64,000 nt of DNA from Anaerolineales bacterium. GTDB taxonomy: Bacteria; Chloroflexota; Anaerolineae; Anaerolineales; Villigracilaceae. Below the pieces are notes generated by a model. The model saw nothing but the letters and a program-made list of their open reading frames with translations. It did no database searches and was not told the DNA's origin. Location: positions 44,914 to 108,913 of the forward strand of contig JAUQXA010000045.1 of assembly GCA_030834895.1 (NCBI GenBank), in the 5' to 3' direction. Of the stretch, positions 1 through 8,341 are shown piece by piece. The translations under genes and the position numbers were made by a program. How positions within the stretch are numbered: the stretch's first letter is position 1; every line of letters starts with the position of its first letter.

Positions 1-1
1 T

Positions 2-697
2 TTGTGGTGTCTCGTGGTTTCGGTTCTTACTGTGATTATCACATATTCGCGTGGTGGATTGCTTGCAATGCTGGTTGGTGTGATTATCTTCTTTTTATAT
101 TATCCACCTCGAAGAATCCAGGTCATATTCATTATTTTGGCTATGGCAGCGTTTTTTGCTTTTCTTCCCCAAAATTACCTTGATCGCCTTTTTACCCTGA
201 CCAAATTCTTTGGCAATTCAGATACTTCCAGGGTTGAAGAAAGGTCCCTTCAGGGGCGTTTGAGTGAAAATTTGACAGCGCTTGAAATGGTAAAGGCCAA
301 TCCTCTTTTTGGAGTTGGTTTGAATAGTTACAAGTATTTGTTTCCCGTTTACTCTAAGAAGCTTGGTTTGGCTCTTGTTGCGACTGAACGTGAGGCCCAC
401 AATCTGTATCTGGAAATCCTGGCCGAAACGGGTATTGTAGGCTTTGCCATTTTTTCTTTAATTATGATTTCCTGCATCCGGGTTATTTTATATGCAAGAG
501 ATCTTTTGTCCAGGCATGAATTTTATGATTACGCCGGCATGGTTGTGGGTTATCTGGGTGGGTTCGCATCCTACTTCTTTGCCGCAATTTTTGTGCATAA
601 CGCATTTCCAAGATATTTTTACCTGCTGTTGGGAATCGCTTTTGCCCTCCGTTTGGTTGCTCAAAATACCATAGCTGTCAAAAATGGGGGGAGTTAG
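2..697 (+). CDS. O-antigen ligase / Wzy-like polymerase, C-terminal part (5' truncated by window edge)
   Basis: Hydrophobic protein with about five membrane segments in the visible 231 residues; the start lies outside the window. The YSRGG motif near the beginning, the segment with NPLFGVGLNSY and the downstream EAHNLYLEILAETG motif are the usual signatures of the Wzy_C/O-antigen ligase family, which joins or polymerises lipid-linked glycans on the outer face of the cytoplasmic membrane. Its stop lies just upstream of the next gene's start, so the two are likely co-transcribed in an exopolysaccharide operon. The exact substrate cannot be told from sequence. Confidence 0.8.
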   Translation: MWCLVVSVLTVIITYSRGGLLAMLVGVIIFFLYYPPRRIQVIFIILAMAAFFAFLPQNYLDRLFTLTKFFGNSDTSRVEERSLQGRLSENLTALEMVKANPLFGVGLNSYKYLFPVYSKKLGLALVATEREAHNLYLEILAETGIVGFAIFSLIMISCIRVILYARDLLSRHEFYDYAGMVVGYLGGFASYFFAAIFVHNAFPRYFYLLLGIAFALRLVAQNTIAVKNGGS

Positions 698-698
698 A

Positions 699-1874
699 AT
701 GTTTGGCGTCTTGTTTTGGTTATGTGTTGTGGCGGTTATTTATGTATATGTCGGATACCCGGTTTTCGTTTATCTGCTTGCGAAGGCTTTCCCCCGCAAA
801 ACGCGGTGTGAGGAGATACAACCTGCTGTGACTCTGCTATTTGCGGCTCTTAATGAAGAGAAGGTTATTTCCAGAAAGCTTGATAATTCCCTTGCGTTGG
901 ATTATCCGCGAGACCGTTTGCAAATCCTTGTAGTTAATGACGGCTCTGTGGATCGCACGGCCGAAATCGTTGAACAATATCGTGAAAAAGGAGTTGAACT
1001 GGTGAATAACCTCCAACGGAGAGGTAAATTGCCTGCGATCAAAGATGCAATCAAGTACATTCGTGGCGAAATCATTTTATTTTCCGATGCCGATAACTAT
1101 TATCCGCCAAATGCGCTTCGTGAAATTGTTAAATATTATGCGGATCCATCCGTTGGTGCGGTATCCGGTGGCAGGAATGTAATAGGTGAAAGCTCCTTGG
1201 GAAATGCCGAAGGACTGTATTGGAAATATGAAGAATTTATTAAGCGACAGGAATCTCGATTGGGTAGCTGTGTTGGCGTTGCTGGAGACCTGCTTGCGAT
1301 TCGTCGTGATTTATATGTTCCGCCGCCCTCTAATGTAATTAATGACGATTTCTATGCTGCATTGAGCATCTTAAAGCAAGGCTACCGGGTGATTTATGCC
1401 CCCGAGGCGAGATCTTCGCATCCTGTTGCGGGGTCAGAACGAGAGGAAATGGAGCGACGCGCTCGAATGATTGCGGGACGTTATCAGGTGACTTTTTCAT
1501 TTTGGCGGGCATTGCCTTGGAAATACCCCCTGGTCTTGTGGCAGGTTGTATCCCACAAATATTTGAGGCCGTTGGTTCCTTTATTCATGATCTTGGCCTT
1601 TTTAGCCAGTGTATTGACTCTTTTCCTCCCATCGTATATGACTGGCCCGGGTTGGTTAATTTTATCTTTTCCATATACCTGGGTTGTTCTCGCCTTGCAG
1701 GTTGTTTTCTATGGACTGGCATGGGTTGGGCGGAGACGCAAATTTCGCGGTGTGTTAGGCAGGCTTTTTTATGTTCCTTCGTTTTTAGTCAACAGTAACT
1801 TTGCAGCTTTGCAGGGACTATATCGTTTTATTACTTCCAACCAGACCGTGATGTGGAAAAAGGTCGAGAGGTAA
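699..1874 (+). CDS. Processive family-2 glycosyltransferase (BcsA/N-acetylglucosaminyltransferase-like)
   Basis: A 391-residue membrane glycosyltransferase. It has an N-terminal membrane helix, a GT-A domain with VNDGSVDRT (about 79-87), SDADNYY (about 129-135), NDDFYAAL (about 215-222) and a RRARMIAGRYQ segment resembling the product-binding motif of processive synthases, then C-terminal membrane helices. The ATG at 699 is chosen because GGGGGGAG at 686-693 is correctly spaced; an upstream in-frame ATG at 684 would lie on that site. The gene is followed directly by a BcsB-like gene, which suggests a synthase/co-polymerase pair making a beta-glucan or poly-GlcNAc-like polymer. The sugar is an inference. 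Confidence 0.85.
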   Translation: MFGVLFWLCVVAVIYVYVGYPVFVYLLAKAFPRKTRCEEIQPAVTLLFAALNEEKVISRKLDNSLALDYPRDRLQILVVNDGSVDRTAEIVEQYREKGVELVNNLQRRGKLPAIKDAIKYIRGEIILFSDADNYYPPNALREIVKYYADPSVGAVSGGRNVIGESSLGNAEGLYWKYEEFIKRQESRLGSCVGVAGDLLAIRRDLYVPPPSNVINDDFYAALSILKQGYRVIYAPEARSSHPVAGSEREEMERRARMIAGRYQVTFSFWRALPWKYPLVLWQVVSHKYLRPLVPLFMILAFLASVLTLFLPSYMTGPGWLILSFPYTWVVLALQVVFYGLAWVGRRRKFRGVLGRLFYVPSFLVNSNFAALQGLYRFITSNQTVMWKKVER

Positions 1875-1910
1875 CCAGCTTTTGAAATTGTCGCCAAGGA
1901 GATTTGTGAC

Positions 1911-4169
1911 ATGTTTATCAATAAGAAAAAACTCATTCATTTGATGTTGCTTGTTTTTATCGTTGGCTCCTTTCTGGATGCCGGCCTTGTCTCGGCATTG
2001 ACCCCTCCTGTACAAAATGGAGATGTTTTTACGTTTTCAGACCTGGGTTCACCGTCCGATATCGTTTTAAAGGGCCCTTATGAGAGCAGGACAATCAAGT
2101 TTGAACTCCCGCCCACGTGGGTGTTACAAGATGGGGCGGAAATAAACCTCGAGGTCGAGTCCTTTTTTACAACCAATTCGGGCGGGACTGCGCCTGTGAA
2201 CGCCGGCTCCTTTAGTGGGGCCATGCTCGACGTTTATTTTAATAAGATGTTGCAGCAAAGCATTGCCCTGACGGGTAATGGGACTACTTCATACCGCATT
2301 CCAATTTCTGCAAGCGATTTGAGCGTGCCAAGCGATGATGGTATATACAGTATCACGATTTCCCTGGATGCGGCGATCGATTGTGATTTGGATTTTAATA
2401 GAACGACGGTGGTAATCGGTTCCAATTCCTATGCCATTCTTCCACACGTGGAAAAGGAATTACAACTCGACCTAAGGCGATTGCCATGGCCCTTTTATCA
2501 GGAAAGAGCCAAATCGGTTGGTTCTGCTGTCGTGGTGATACCTTCGAATCCCTCGGCGGATGAGGTGCAGGCAGGGCTTGTCGTGATGGGCACTTTTGGG
2601 CGGATGTCGCAAGGTAAGCTTCCCATTTCACTGCTCAGTCTTGAGCAGCTTACAGAGAGTGTTCAAAGCCAGTCCGATTTGATATTTGTCGGAAAGCCTT
2701 CCGCCTTTCAGGCTTTGTCTGTTGCATCCATGCCAGTGTCAATTGCAAATGGACAATTCTCTTCGTCGGAAGTTGGGAATGACGATGGCGTGTTGCAGGT
2801 TCTTCCCTCACCGTGGAATGCCTCCAAGTCGCTATTGTTCGTGAGCGGCGCATCGGACCAAGGCGTGGTAAAGGCCGCGCAGGCACTTTCCACCGGGAAC
2901 TTGCAGACAGGTGCTACTCCCAATTATTCTGTCATTGCCCAGGTTAACCCGTTGACCACCATTGGTGTGATAGGACAAGACGCTGCCCAGCTGACTACGC
3001 CTGACATTACTTTATCGGATCTGGGCTATCAGGTGATCACAGTGGATGCATTAGGCTCAAACTATTTAACCTATGAATTTATCATTCCACAAGGGCAGAT
3101 CCCATCTGAAAACCCATATTTGGAGATTAAGTATAGCAACTCAACCATGGTGGACCCGGTACGTTCGGATATTACCGTATACCTAAACGACACCGTGATC
3201 GGAAGCGTTCAACTTTCGGATGGAACAACGAGTTTGGTTTCGTCAAAAATAGACCTGCCGGCCAGCATGCTGCGGTTCGGGCAGAATCGACTGGATATTG
3301 TCATAAATCTTTTGCCGCGCGATGAATGTTCTGTTTTGGCGCTTTCCGGACTTTGGGCTACGATTTACCAGGATTCATTTTTACACCTTCCCTTGATCAA
3401 GTCTCCTGACTCGGCTAATGTTCTTCAGGATCTAAGATCATATCCCTATCCCTTCGCCAATGATCCTTCCCTAGGCACGACCACTTTTGTTGTGCCTCAA
3501 AATAACCCATCTGTCTGGGCAACTGTCGGAAAAATTGCTTTCGATTTGGGGGCAAGGGTGAATGGATCGATATTAAGTTTTGAGACAGCGTTTGATGGAC
3601 AAGTTCCGGATTCGGTATTGGGCAACAATTTCATTGTTGTTGGCGAACCAAAGAACTTGTCGATTCTAGACGATATGAAGAAGACCATGCCGGCATATTT
3701 TGAGCCTGGAAGTAATGTTGCTGTCCTGGAGTCCCAACTGGTTGTTTACCGGGTTTCTGATAAAAAGAGCTTGGGATATTTGGAACTTTTCACATCCCCC
3801 TGGAATCCCAAAGGAGCTGTTTTGGGAATATTTGGGACAAACCCGGATGGACTGGGTTTTGCTGTAAAGTCGCTTTTGGATTTTCAGATCCGGGAGACCC
3901 TGCTTGGAAACTATTCGACTTATGATGGTGGGACTCGCGCGATTGTCGTTGATACACGGACTGGTTTTGGTATGGGAAGGTTCGAATCTGGCATTGGTTC
4001 CGGAAACATCAACAGTGAAACGCCAATTTTAGCGGAACAGCCGGGTGTTCCAGCCTCGGTGTCCCCGCTAAATAATAAACCGCTTGTTCTTGTCGCCATT
4101 GGCGGGGTGGTAATTATCATGCTCGTCGTGATATTTTTTGCCTTTCGCATGCGGAAAAAGAACTCGTAG
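1911..4169 (+). CDS. BcsB-like cellulose-synthase regulatory subunit, membrane anchored
   Basis: A 752-residue secreted protein with an N-terminal signal peptide (hydrophobic 8-29), two similar beta-rich halves typical of BcsB, and a single C-terminal membrane helix (about 724-746) followed by a basic tail MRKKNS. BcsB guides the nascent glucan away from the BcsA synthase on the outer face of the membrane. It starts 36 bases after the glycosyltransferase gene with an AAGGAG site at 1896-1901. No BcsC porin or BcsZ endoglucanase is nearby, which fits a cell without a conventional outer-membrane export pore. The family assignment rests on overall architecture and context. Confidence 0.75.
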   Translation: MFINKKKLIHLMLLVFIVGSFLDAGLVSALTPPVQNGDVFTFSDLGSPSDIVLKGPYESRTIKFELPPTWVLQDGAEINLEVESFFTTNSGGTAPVNAGSFSGAMLDVYFNKMLQQSIALTGNGTTSYRIPISASDLSVPSDDGIYSITISLDAAIDCDLDFNRTTVVIGSNSYAILPHVEKELQLDLRRLPWPFYQERAKSVGSAVVVIPSNPSADEVQAGLVVMGTFGRMSQGKLPISLLSLEQLTESVQSQSDLIFVGKPSAFQALSVASMPVSIANGQFSSSEVGNDDGVLQVLPSPWNASKSLLFVSGASDQGVVKAAQALSTGNLQTGATPNYSVIAQVNPLTTIGVIGQDAAQLTTPDITLSDLGYQVITVDALGSNYLTYEFIIPQGQIPSENPYLEIKYSNSTMVDPVRSDITVYLNDTVIGSVQLSDGTTSLVSSKIDLPASMLRFGQNRLDIVINLLPRDECSVLALSGLWATIYQDSFLHLPLIKSPDSANVLQDLRSYPYPFANDPSLGTTTFVVPQNNPSVWATVGKIAFDLGARVNGSILSFETAFDGQVPDSVLGNNFIVVGEPKNLSILDDMKKTMPAYFEPGSNVAVLESQLVVYRVSDKKSLGYLELFTSPWNPKGAVLGIFGTNPDGLGFAVKSLLDFQIRETLLGNYSTYDGGTRAIVVDTRTGFGMGRFESGIGSGNINSETPILAEQPGVPASVSPLNNKPLVLVAIGGVVIIMLVVIFFAFRMRKKNS

Positions 4170-4210
4170 TAACTTTCCTGATTTTTGAAGGATCGGTCCC
4201 TTTTAGGTGT

Positions 4211-4243
4211 CGTCTGTACTTGCATGGAAGTGCAGTACAGACG
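4211..4243. terminator. Inverted repeat after bcsB-like gene, possible terminator or mRNA hairpin
   Basis: CGTCTGTACT (4211-4220) pairs with AGTACAGACG (4234-4243); inner TGCA/TGC extend the stem around a bulge. No clear T-tract follows, so it may be an RNA-processing hairpin rather than a strong terminator. A second pair, TTGATAG near 4252 and CTATCAA near 4302, lies between it and the next gene. Confidence 0.4.
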
Positions 4244-4324
4244 ATGCGTATTGATAGAAAGATCCTTCTGGTGAATAACCCAATTTCGAACCGCTTCCTA
4301 TCAATCACCCCTGAGAATTAATGG

Positions 4325-5392
4325 ATGAAGAAAAAATTTGGCCGGTCCAGAATAATTAATAGCATACTTGATGGTTTGTTTGACCTTGGGATATTTTCAA
4401 TCCCTCGGCAGATAAATCCACATCTTTTAACTGTGCTTAATTATCATCGTATAGTGGATAGCTCTGTGAACGATTTCCATACTTTTAAGCCGAATGTGAG
4501 TGCCTCACCTGAAACTTTTGCCCTTCAAATGGATTATGTAAAAAAGCATTACAACGCCATTCCTGTTAAGCACCTTGCAGCCTGGCTCCGGGGGGAACGG
4601 CCGTTACCTTCTCGTGCCGCCATAATTACCTTCGACGATGGGTATTTTGACAATCTAAAGTATGCCTATCCTGTCCTAAAGGAGAGAGGGCTTACGGCAA
4701 TAATTTTTCTCGCCACCAATTATATGGGAAGTAATCTGCCGTTTTATTGGGATTATGCCGCATATTGTATTTGTCATACTGATAAAGAGCGTGTTCGTCT
4801 ACCTTCGGGCATGGATGTTTCATGGACCGACTCTGTATCGAGAGACAGGGCTGTTAATCAATGGGTGTGGTCGGTAAAGTATTTGCCGCAGGATGAGAAA
4901 TTACGGGCAATGGACGACCTTTCCAAAGATTTGGGCGTTGCTGTTCCATCGAATGCGTTTGTCGGCTTATACCTGACATGGGATCAGGTTCGTGAGTTGA
5001 GCAGTGTCGGGATTGAGTTCGGGGCTCACACATCCTCGCATCCTATTCTGACACGCGCATCACTTTCGCAGGTTGAAAACGAACTTTCTGTTTCCAAAGG
5101 AAGGGTGCAGGAGGAAACCGGGAAACCCGCATTGAGTTTTGCTTATCCCAATGGTGGCGCTTCGGATTTTTCACCCGAAGTTGTTAAACTGGTTCAGAAA
5201 ACAGGATTTGAACTTGCGTTTACATTGATGCCGGGGCCTACTTCTTATCGTTCTGTAAAAAAGAGTCCTCTTACAATTCGACGAATATATGTTGGACAAT
5301 CGAGCACTTTGCCGCGTTTTGCAGCAAAACTCGCCGGAATTGAAAAAGTTGCCGATTTTTTTCAACCCACCTCGGGAATGTCCCGCTATTAA
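4325..5392 (+). CDS. Polysaccharide deacetylase (NodB-like, carbohydrate esterase 4)
   Basis: A 355-residue protein with the NodB fold. TFDDGYFDN (102-110) supplies the catalytic base and metal Asp, HTSSH (235-239) the two metal-binding histidines, and FAYPNGG the motif-3 loop. An N-terminal LNYHRI segment is typical of the YadE/PgaB-like group. These enzymes remove N- or O-acetyl groups from polysaccharides. No signal peptide is evident, so it may act inside the cell or use another export route. Position in the exopolysaccharide locus suggests it modifies the polymer made by the synthase upstream. Confidence 0.85.
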   Translation: MKKKFGRSRIINSILDGLFDLGIFSIPRQINPHLLTVLNYHRIVDSSVNDFHTFKPNVSASPETFALQMDYVKKHYNAIPVKHLAAWLRGERPLPSRAAIITFDDGYFDNLKYAYPVLKERGLTAIIFLATNYMGSNLPFYWDYAAYCICHTDKERVRLPSGMDVSWTDSVSRDRAVNQWVWSVKYLPQDEKLRAMDDLSKDLGVAVPSNAFVGLYLTWDQVRELSSVGIEFGAHTSSHPILTRASLSQVENELSVSKGRVQEETGKPALSFAYPNGGASDFSPEVVKLVQKTGFELAFTLMPGPTSYRSVKKSPLTIRRIYVGQSSTLPRFAAKLAGIEKVADFFQPTSGMSRY

Positions 5393-5505
5393 ATTCCTGA
5401 AAGATTGTTTGAGAAACACACCTTTTAGATCAAAACCTCATAATAGTACTGTGGTCTGTAAAATCCATTCTTTTGCCAAGAGGAGATGGTAATAGGAGTC
5501 GTCTG

Positions 5506-7041
5506 ATGAAATATTTCAAACAATCCGATTGGAAATATTCAAAAATCTTGTTCATGCTGTTAGTTGTTTTATTGTTGCAGTCTTGTTCCGCCTTTTTAAC
5601 CGCTGTCGAGATAGAACCAACGAATGATCACGTGTCCCCCTCTCCTGCTGGGCCTGTTACTGTTGAACCCGAGGTTGTGAAAATTACGCCGGTTGTTGTC
5701 GATGATTACATTACCAATCCAGGCATTGGATGGCAGGATGGTCCAGAACCTTATGGTATTCTGGGTTTCCCTGAAACAGTTTCTTATTCCTACCGTAGAA
5801 AGATTTCCTGGTCCGTGCTAAACCCGCAGGAGGGTGTATATGACTGGTCGGCTCTTGACGCACAATTGGCAGAGATAAAGGAATCCGGAAGGCAATTTTC
5901 CTTTAGAGTTTATACGATGGTGGGTGAGGATTATGATGGGCATATGATTCCACAGTGGGTGCTTGCCAAGGGCGCTTCATTGTTCCCCGACGGTGAACCG
6001 ATGTATTCAAATTGCACTTACCAGAAAGAATGGGGCGGGTTTGTGAACGAGTTGGCAAAAGTCTATGATGGTAATCCGGATATTGCCTTTATTGACATCT
6101 CTGGATATGGCAATTTCAATGAATGGAGCTGGCAGGATCAACAAACTGAATGGGACGAGGTTTGGGAGGATTCTTATGGCAAAGGTGACTACTCTTCCAG
6201 CGGTTTTACAACGCTGGACGGTCAGGCCCGACGAAGGCTGGTTGACATGTTCATTGGCGGATCCTATCAAGGTCACCAATGCCGAAATGCAGATGGCAGC
6301 TTATCCCAACTCGATTATGCCTATACTGGTTTTCAACAAACACAGTTGCTGATGCCTTATGCAGGTATTGTTCAATCTTCTCAATATGTGTTTTCCCGGC
6401 GTCCTGATGTTGGTTTTCGCTACGATTGCCTGGGATATGATGGGGAGCATGTTTTTGAAAAAATAGACGATGTGCTCTTAGATGTGTGGAAAACGGCTCC
6501 CGTTGTTTTTGAATTGTGCAGGCCTGATGATGTCGAAGTCGATGACGCAAAATGGTTGCTTGAAATGTCCCATGGAAGTATTGTGCACAATAACAACTGG
6601 GGATATGACCTGCCTGACTTGGAAGACATGATGAAATACGCAGGATATCGTTATTTTCTTAAGGAGGCGGAGTTGTCTGTTGGTGATCGCGTCCTTGACC
6701 TTAAGATGATTTGGCAAAATCTTGGACTTGCTCCTAGCTACCCCAAAATGGGACAGGACTTTCAGTTGAACTTTCACTTGTTGGATTCTTCTGGCGAATC
6801 CGTCTATTCGACGCCTATAAGGGTTGATATTTCCTCTTGGATGCCGTCTGATTCGCTTCCTGAAGGTAGGGATGGTTACCAAGTTTCTCAATCCATAGTG
6901 ATTTCAGATGAAGTCGAACGAGGCGAATATCTTGCGGCGGTTGAAATTCTTGATCGAAGGACCAATAAGCCCATAATGCTGGCAATGGATGGCAGAGATG
7001 AGCATGGCTTTTACGTCCTGTCTTCCCTTAAGATCAAATAG
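5506..7041 (+). CDS. DUF4832-like beta-barrel glycosidase-fold lipoprotein
   Basis: A 511-residue lipoprotein: a basic start, a hydrophobic stretch 13-26 and a lipobox ending at Cys27 (LLLQSC). The ATG at 5506 is preceded by AGGAG at 5494-5498; a longer frame from a TTG at 5473 would spoil the signal peptide. The region with NPGIGWQDG and SWSVLNPQEGVYDW resembles the glycoside-hydrolase-like domain found with DUF4832/DUF4874, and the C-terminal third is a beta-sandwich. Such proteins are often encoded near glycan export genes and are thought to bind or cut the polymer. The activity is not known. Confidence 0.65.
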   Translation: MKYFKQSDWKYSKILFMLLVVLLLQSCSAFLTAVEIEPTNDHVSPSPAGPVTVEPEVVKITPVVVDDYITNPGIGWQDGPEPYGILGFPETVSYSYRRKISWSVLNPQEGVYDWSALDAQLAEIKESGRQFSFRVYTMVGEDYDGHMIPQWVLAKGASLFPDGEPMYSNCTYQKEWGGFVNELAKVYDGNPDIAFIDISGYGNFNEWSWQDQQTEWDEVWEDSYGKGDYSSSGFTTLDGQARRRLVDMFIGGSYQGHQCRNADGSLSQLDYAYTGFQQTQLLMPYAGIVQSSQYVFSRRPDVGFRYDCLGYDGEHVFEKIDDVLLDVWKTAPVVFELCRPDDVEVDDAKWLLEMSHGSIVHNNNWGYDLPDLEDMMKYAGYRYFLKEAELSVGDRVLDLKMIWQNLGLAPSYPKMGQDFQLNFHLLDSSGESVYSTPIRVDISSWMPSDSLPEGRDGYQVSQSIVISDEVERGEYLAAVEILDRRTNKPIMLAMDGRDEHGFYVLSSLKIK

Positions 7042-7088
7042 CCCTTTGAGTTTTTTGTTGAACGGATTTCCAAATTGGAACAAGAATC

Positions 7089-8207
7089 ATGTCGGTCACT
7101 GATACTGAATTCATAGAAAGGTTGAATGTTGCGGTTTTAAAGTTGGCGCGCGAATCATTCGGGGATGATTTTGTGTTGCTTGGCGATATCCCTGAACGGA
7201 TCAATCGAAGGTACTCATTTATGTTTCGATATATTGCCAGGGGGAGGAAAAATGGGGAAACTCATACCCTCCTGGTAAAAATCCCTCACCAGTCGTGGAT
7301 GAAAACGATTGAAGAATCCGTGAACTCGGAACAGATTCGTGTTGAGGTGAAATTTGAGTATGATACTCTGAAGTCAATTGCTCAGGTGATCTCTGATTCT
7401 GGTGAAACTCAATTATGTTCATTAAACCCCGTTGGCTATTTTTATGATTTAAACGCTTTGGCAACAGAAGAGATTTGTCTTACGATGTTGAAGGATCGTC
7501 TCACGAATTTCCCAATTATATTTGGCTCCAAAACTGCCTGGGATGATTTTTCCGATAAATTACGCTTGGCAGGGAAATGGTTAAATACTATCCATGCTTC
7601 CTTCTCTCAGAATAAGTTTATAGTTTTGAAAACCTCGGGGGTTTTTGAGAGTGTCTTAGAAGAGATTTCCCTTCTACAAGAAAAAAAAGTGTCGTCATTG
7701 GATTCCCTTCGGAGTAAATTCAGGGATTTATACAATTTGGTTGCTGAAAAAGAAGTCCCAATATCTTCGGCTCATGACGATTATCATCTGGGTAATATCT
7801 TTGTAACTGACGAAGGAAAGGTGGGTGTTTTGGATCCAAATTGGAAAGATGACCGTCCGATTTATGGAGACCTTTCCAAATTACTCATTGATCCTGTAAC
7901 GCGGAAACTGCAGGTGGTTTTTCAAGGGATGACCTTTCGTCCTGCCCTGCGAACAAAATATGAGCGTGCGATTTTTCTCGGATATTTTAGCGGCAACCTG
8001 TCTTCTGAATCAATATTATGGTTTTATTGTGCTCTCGCGACTCTGGAGAAGTGGAATGGCAATGAAGAAGTATTAGCTGTGTCCAGTACGCGTATTCCCG
8101 TCTTCTTGCGTCCTTTTCTTGAAAGATATGTCCGTGGTTATTTTCTAAAACTTGTAAACAGCTACCTTGATCGTGGGATTGACACTTTTGTTGACCAACT
8201 CAGGTGA
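7089..8207 (+). CDS. Aminoglycoside-phosphotransferase-fold kinase, function unknown
   Basis: A 372-residue soluble protein whose C-terminal half carries the APH/choline-kinase catalytic motifs: HDDYHLGN near 229-236 (catalytic Asp and Asn) and VLDPNWKD near 254-261 (the metal-binding Asp of the DFG equivalent). The N-terminal ATP-binding lobe is divergent. Proteins of this fold phosphorylate small molecules or sugars; as the last cytoplasmic enzyme in an exopolysaccharide cluster it could phosphorylate a sugar or lipid precursor. That role is inferred from position only. Confidence 0.65.
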   Translation: MSVTDTEFIERLNVAVLKLARESFGDDFVLLGDIPERINRRYSFMFRYIARGRKNGETHTLLVKIPHQSWMKTIEESVNSEQIRVEVKFEYDTLKSIAQVISDSGETQLCSLNPVGYFYDLNALATEEICLTMLKDRLTNFPIIFGSKTAWDDFSDKLRLAGKWLNTIHASFSQNKFIVLKTSGVFESVLEEISLLQEKKVSSLDSLRSKFRDLYNLVAEKEVPISSAHDDYHLGNIFVTDEGKVGVLDPNWKDDRPIYGDLSKLLIDPVTRKLQVVFQGMTFRPALRTKYERAIFLGYFSGNLSSESILWFYCALATLEKWNGNEEVLAVSSTRIPVFLRPFLERYVRGYFLKLVNSYLDRGIDTFVDQLR

Positions 8208-8341
8208 AGTGGAGAATTTGGAATTTTCGAGAAATCTGGTCTTTTTTATCCACCAATGGTATGATTGGCAAATCTAAATTCTTTCGGTATATTTAAATAT
8301 ATTTTAAAGACCGTTTTTAATGATTTTTATGGAGTTGTTGA

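Noticed and set aside
8208..8341. Possible small RNA or riboswitch upstream of the beta-helix gene
   Set aside because: AT-rich with no convincing stem or conserved core.
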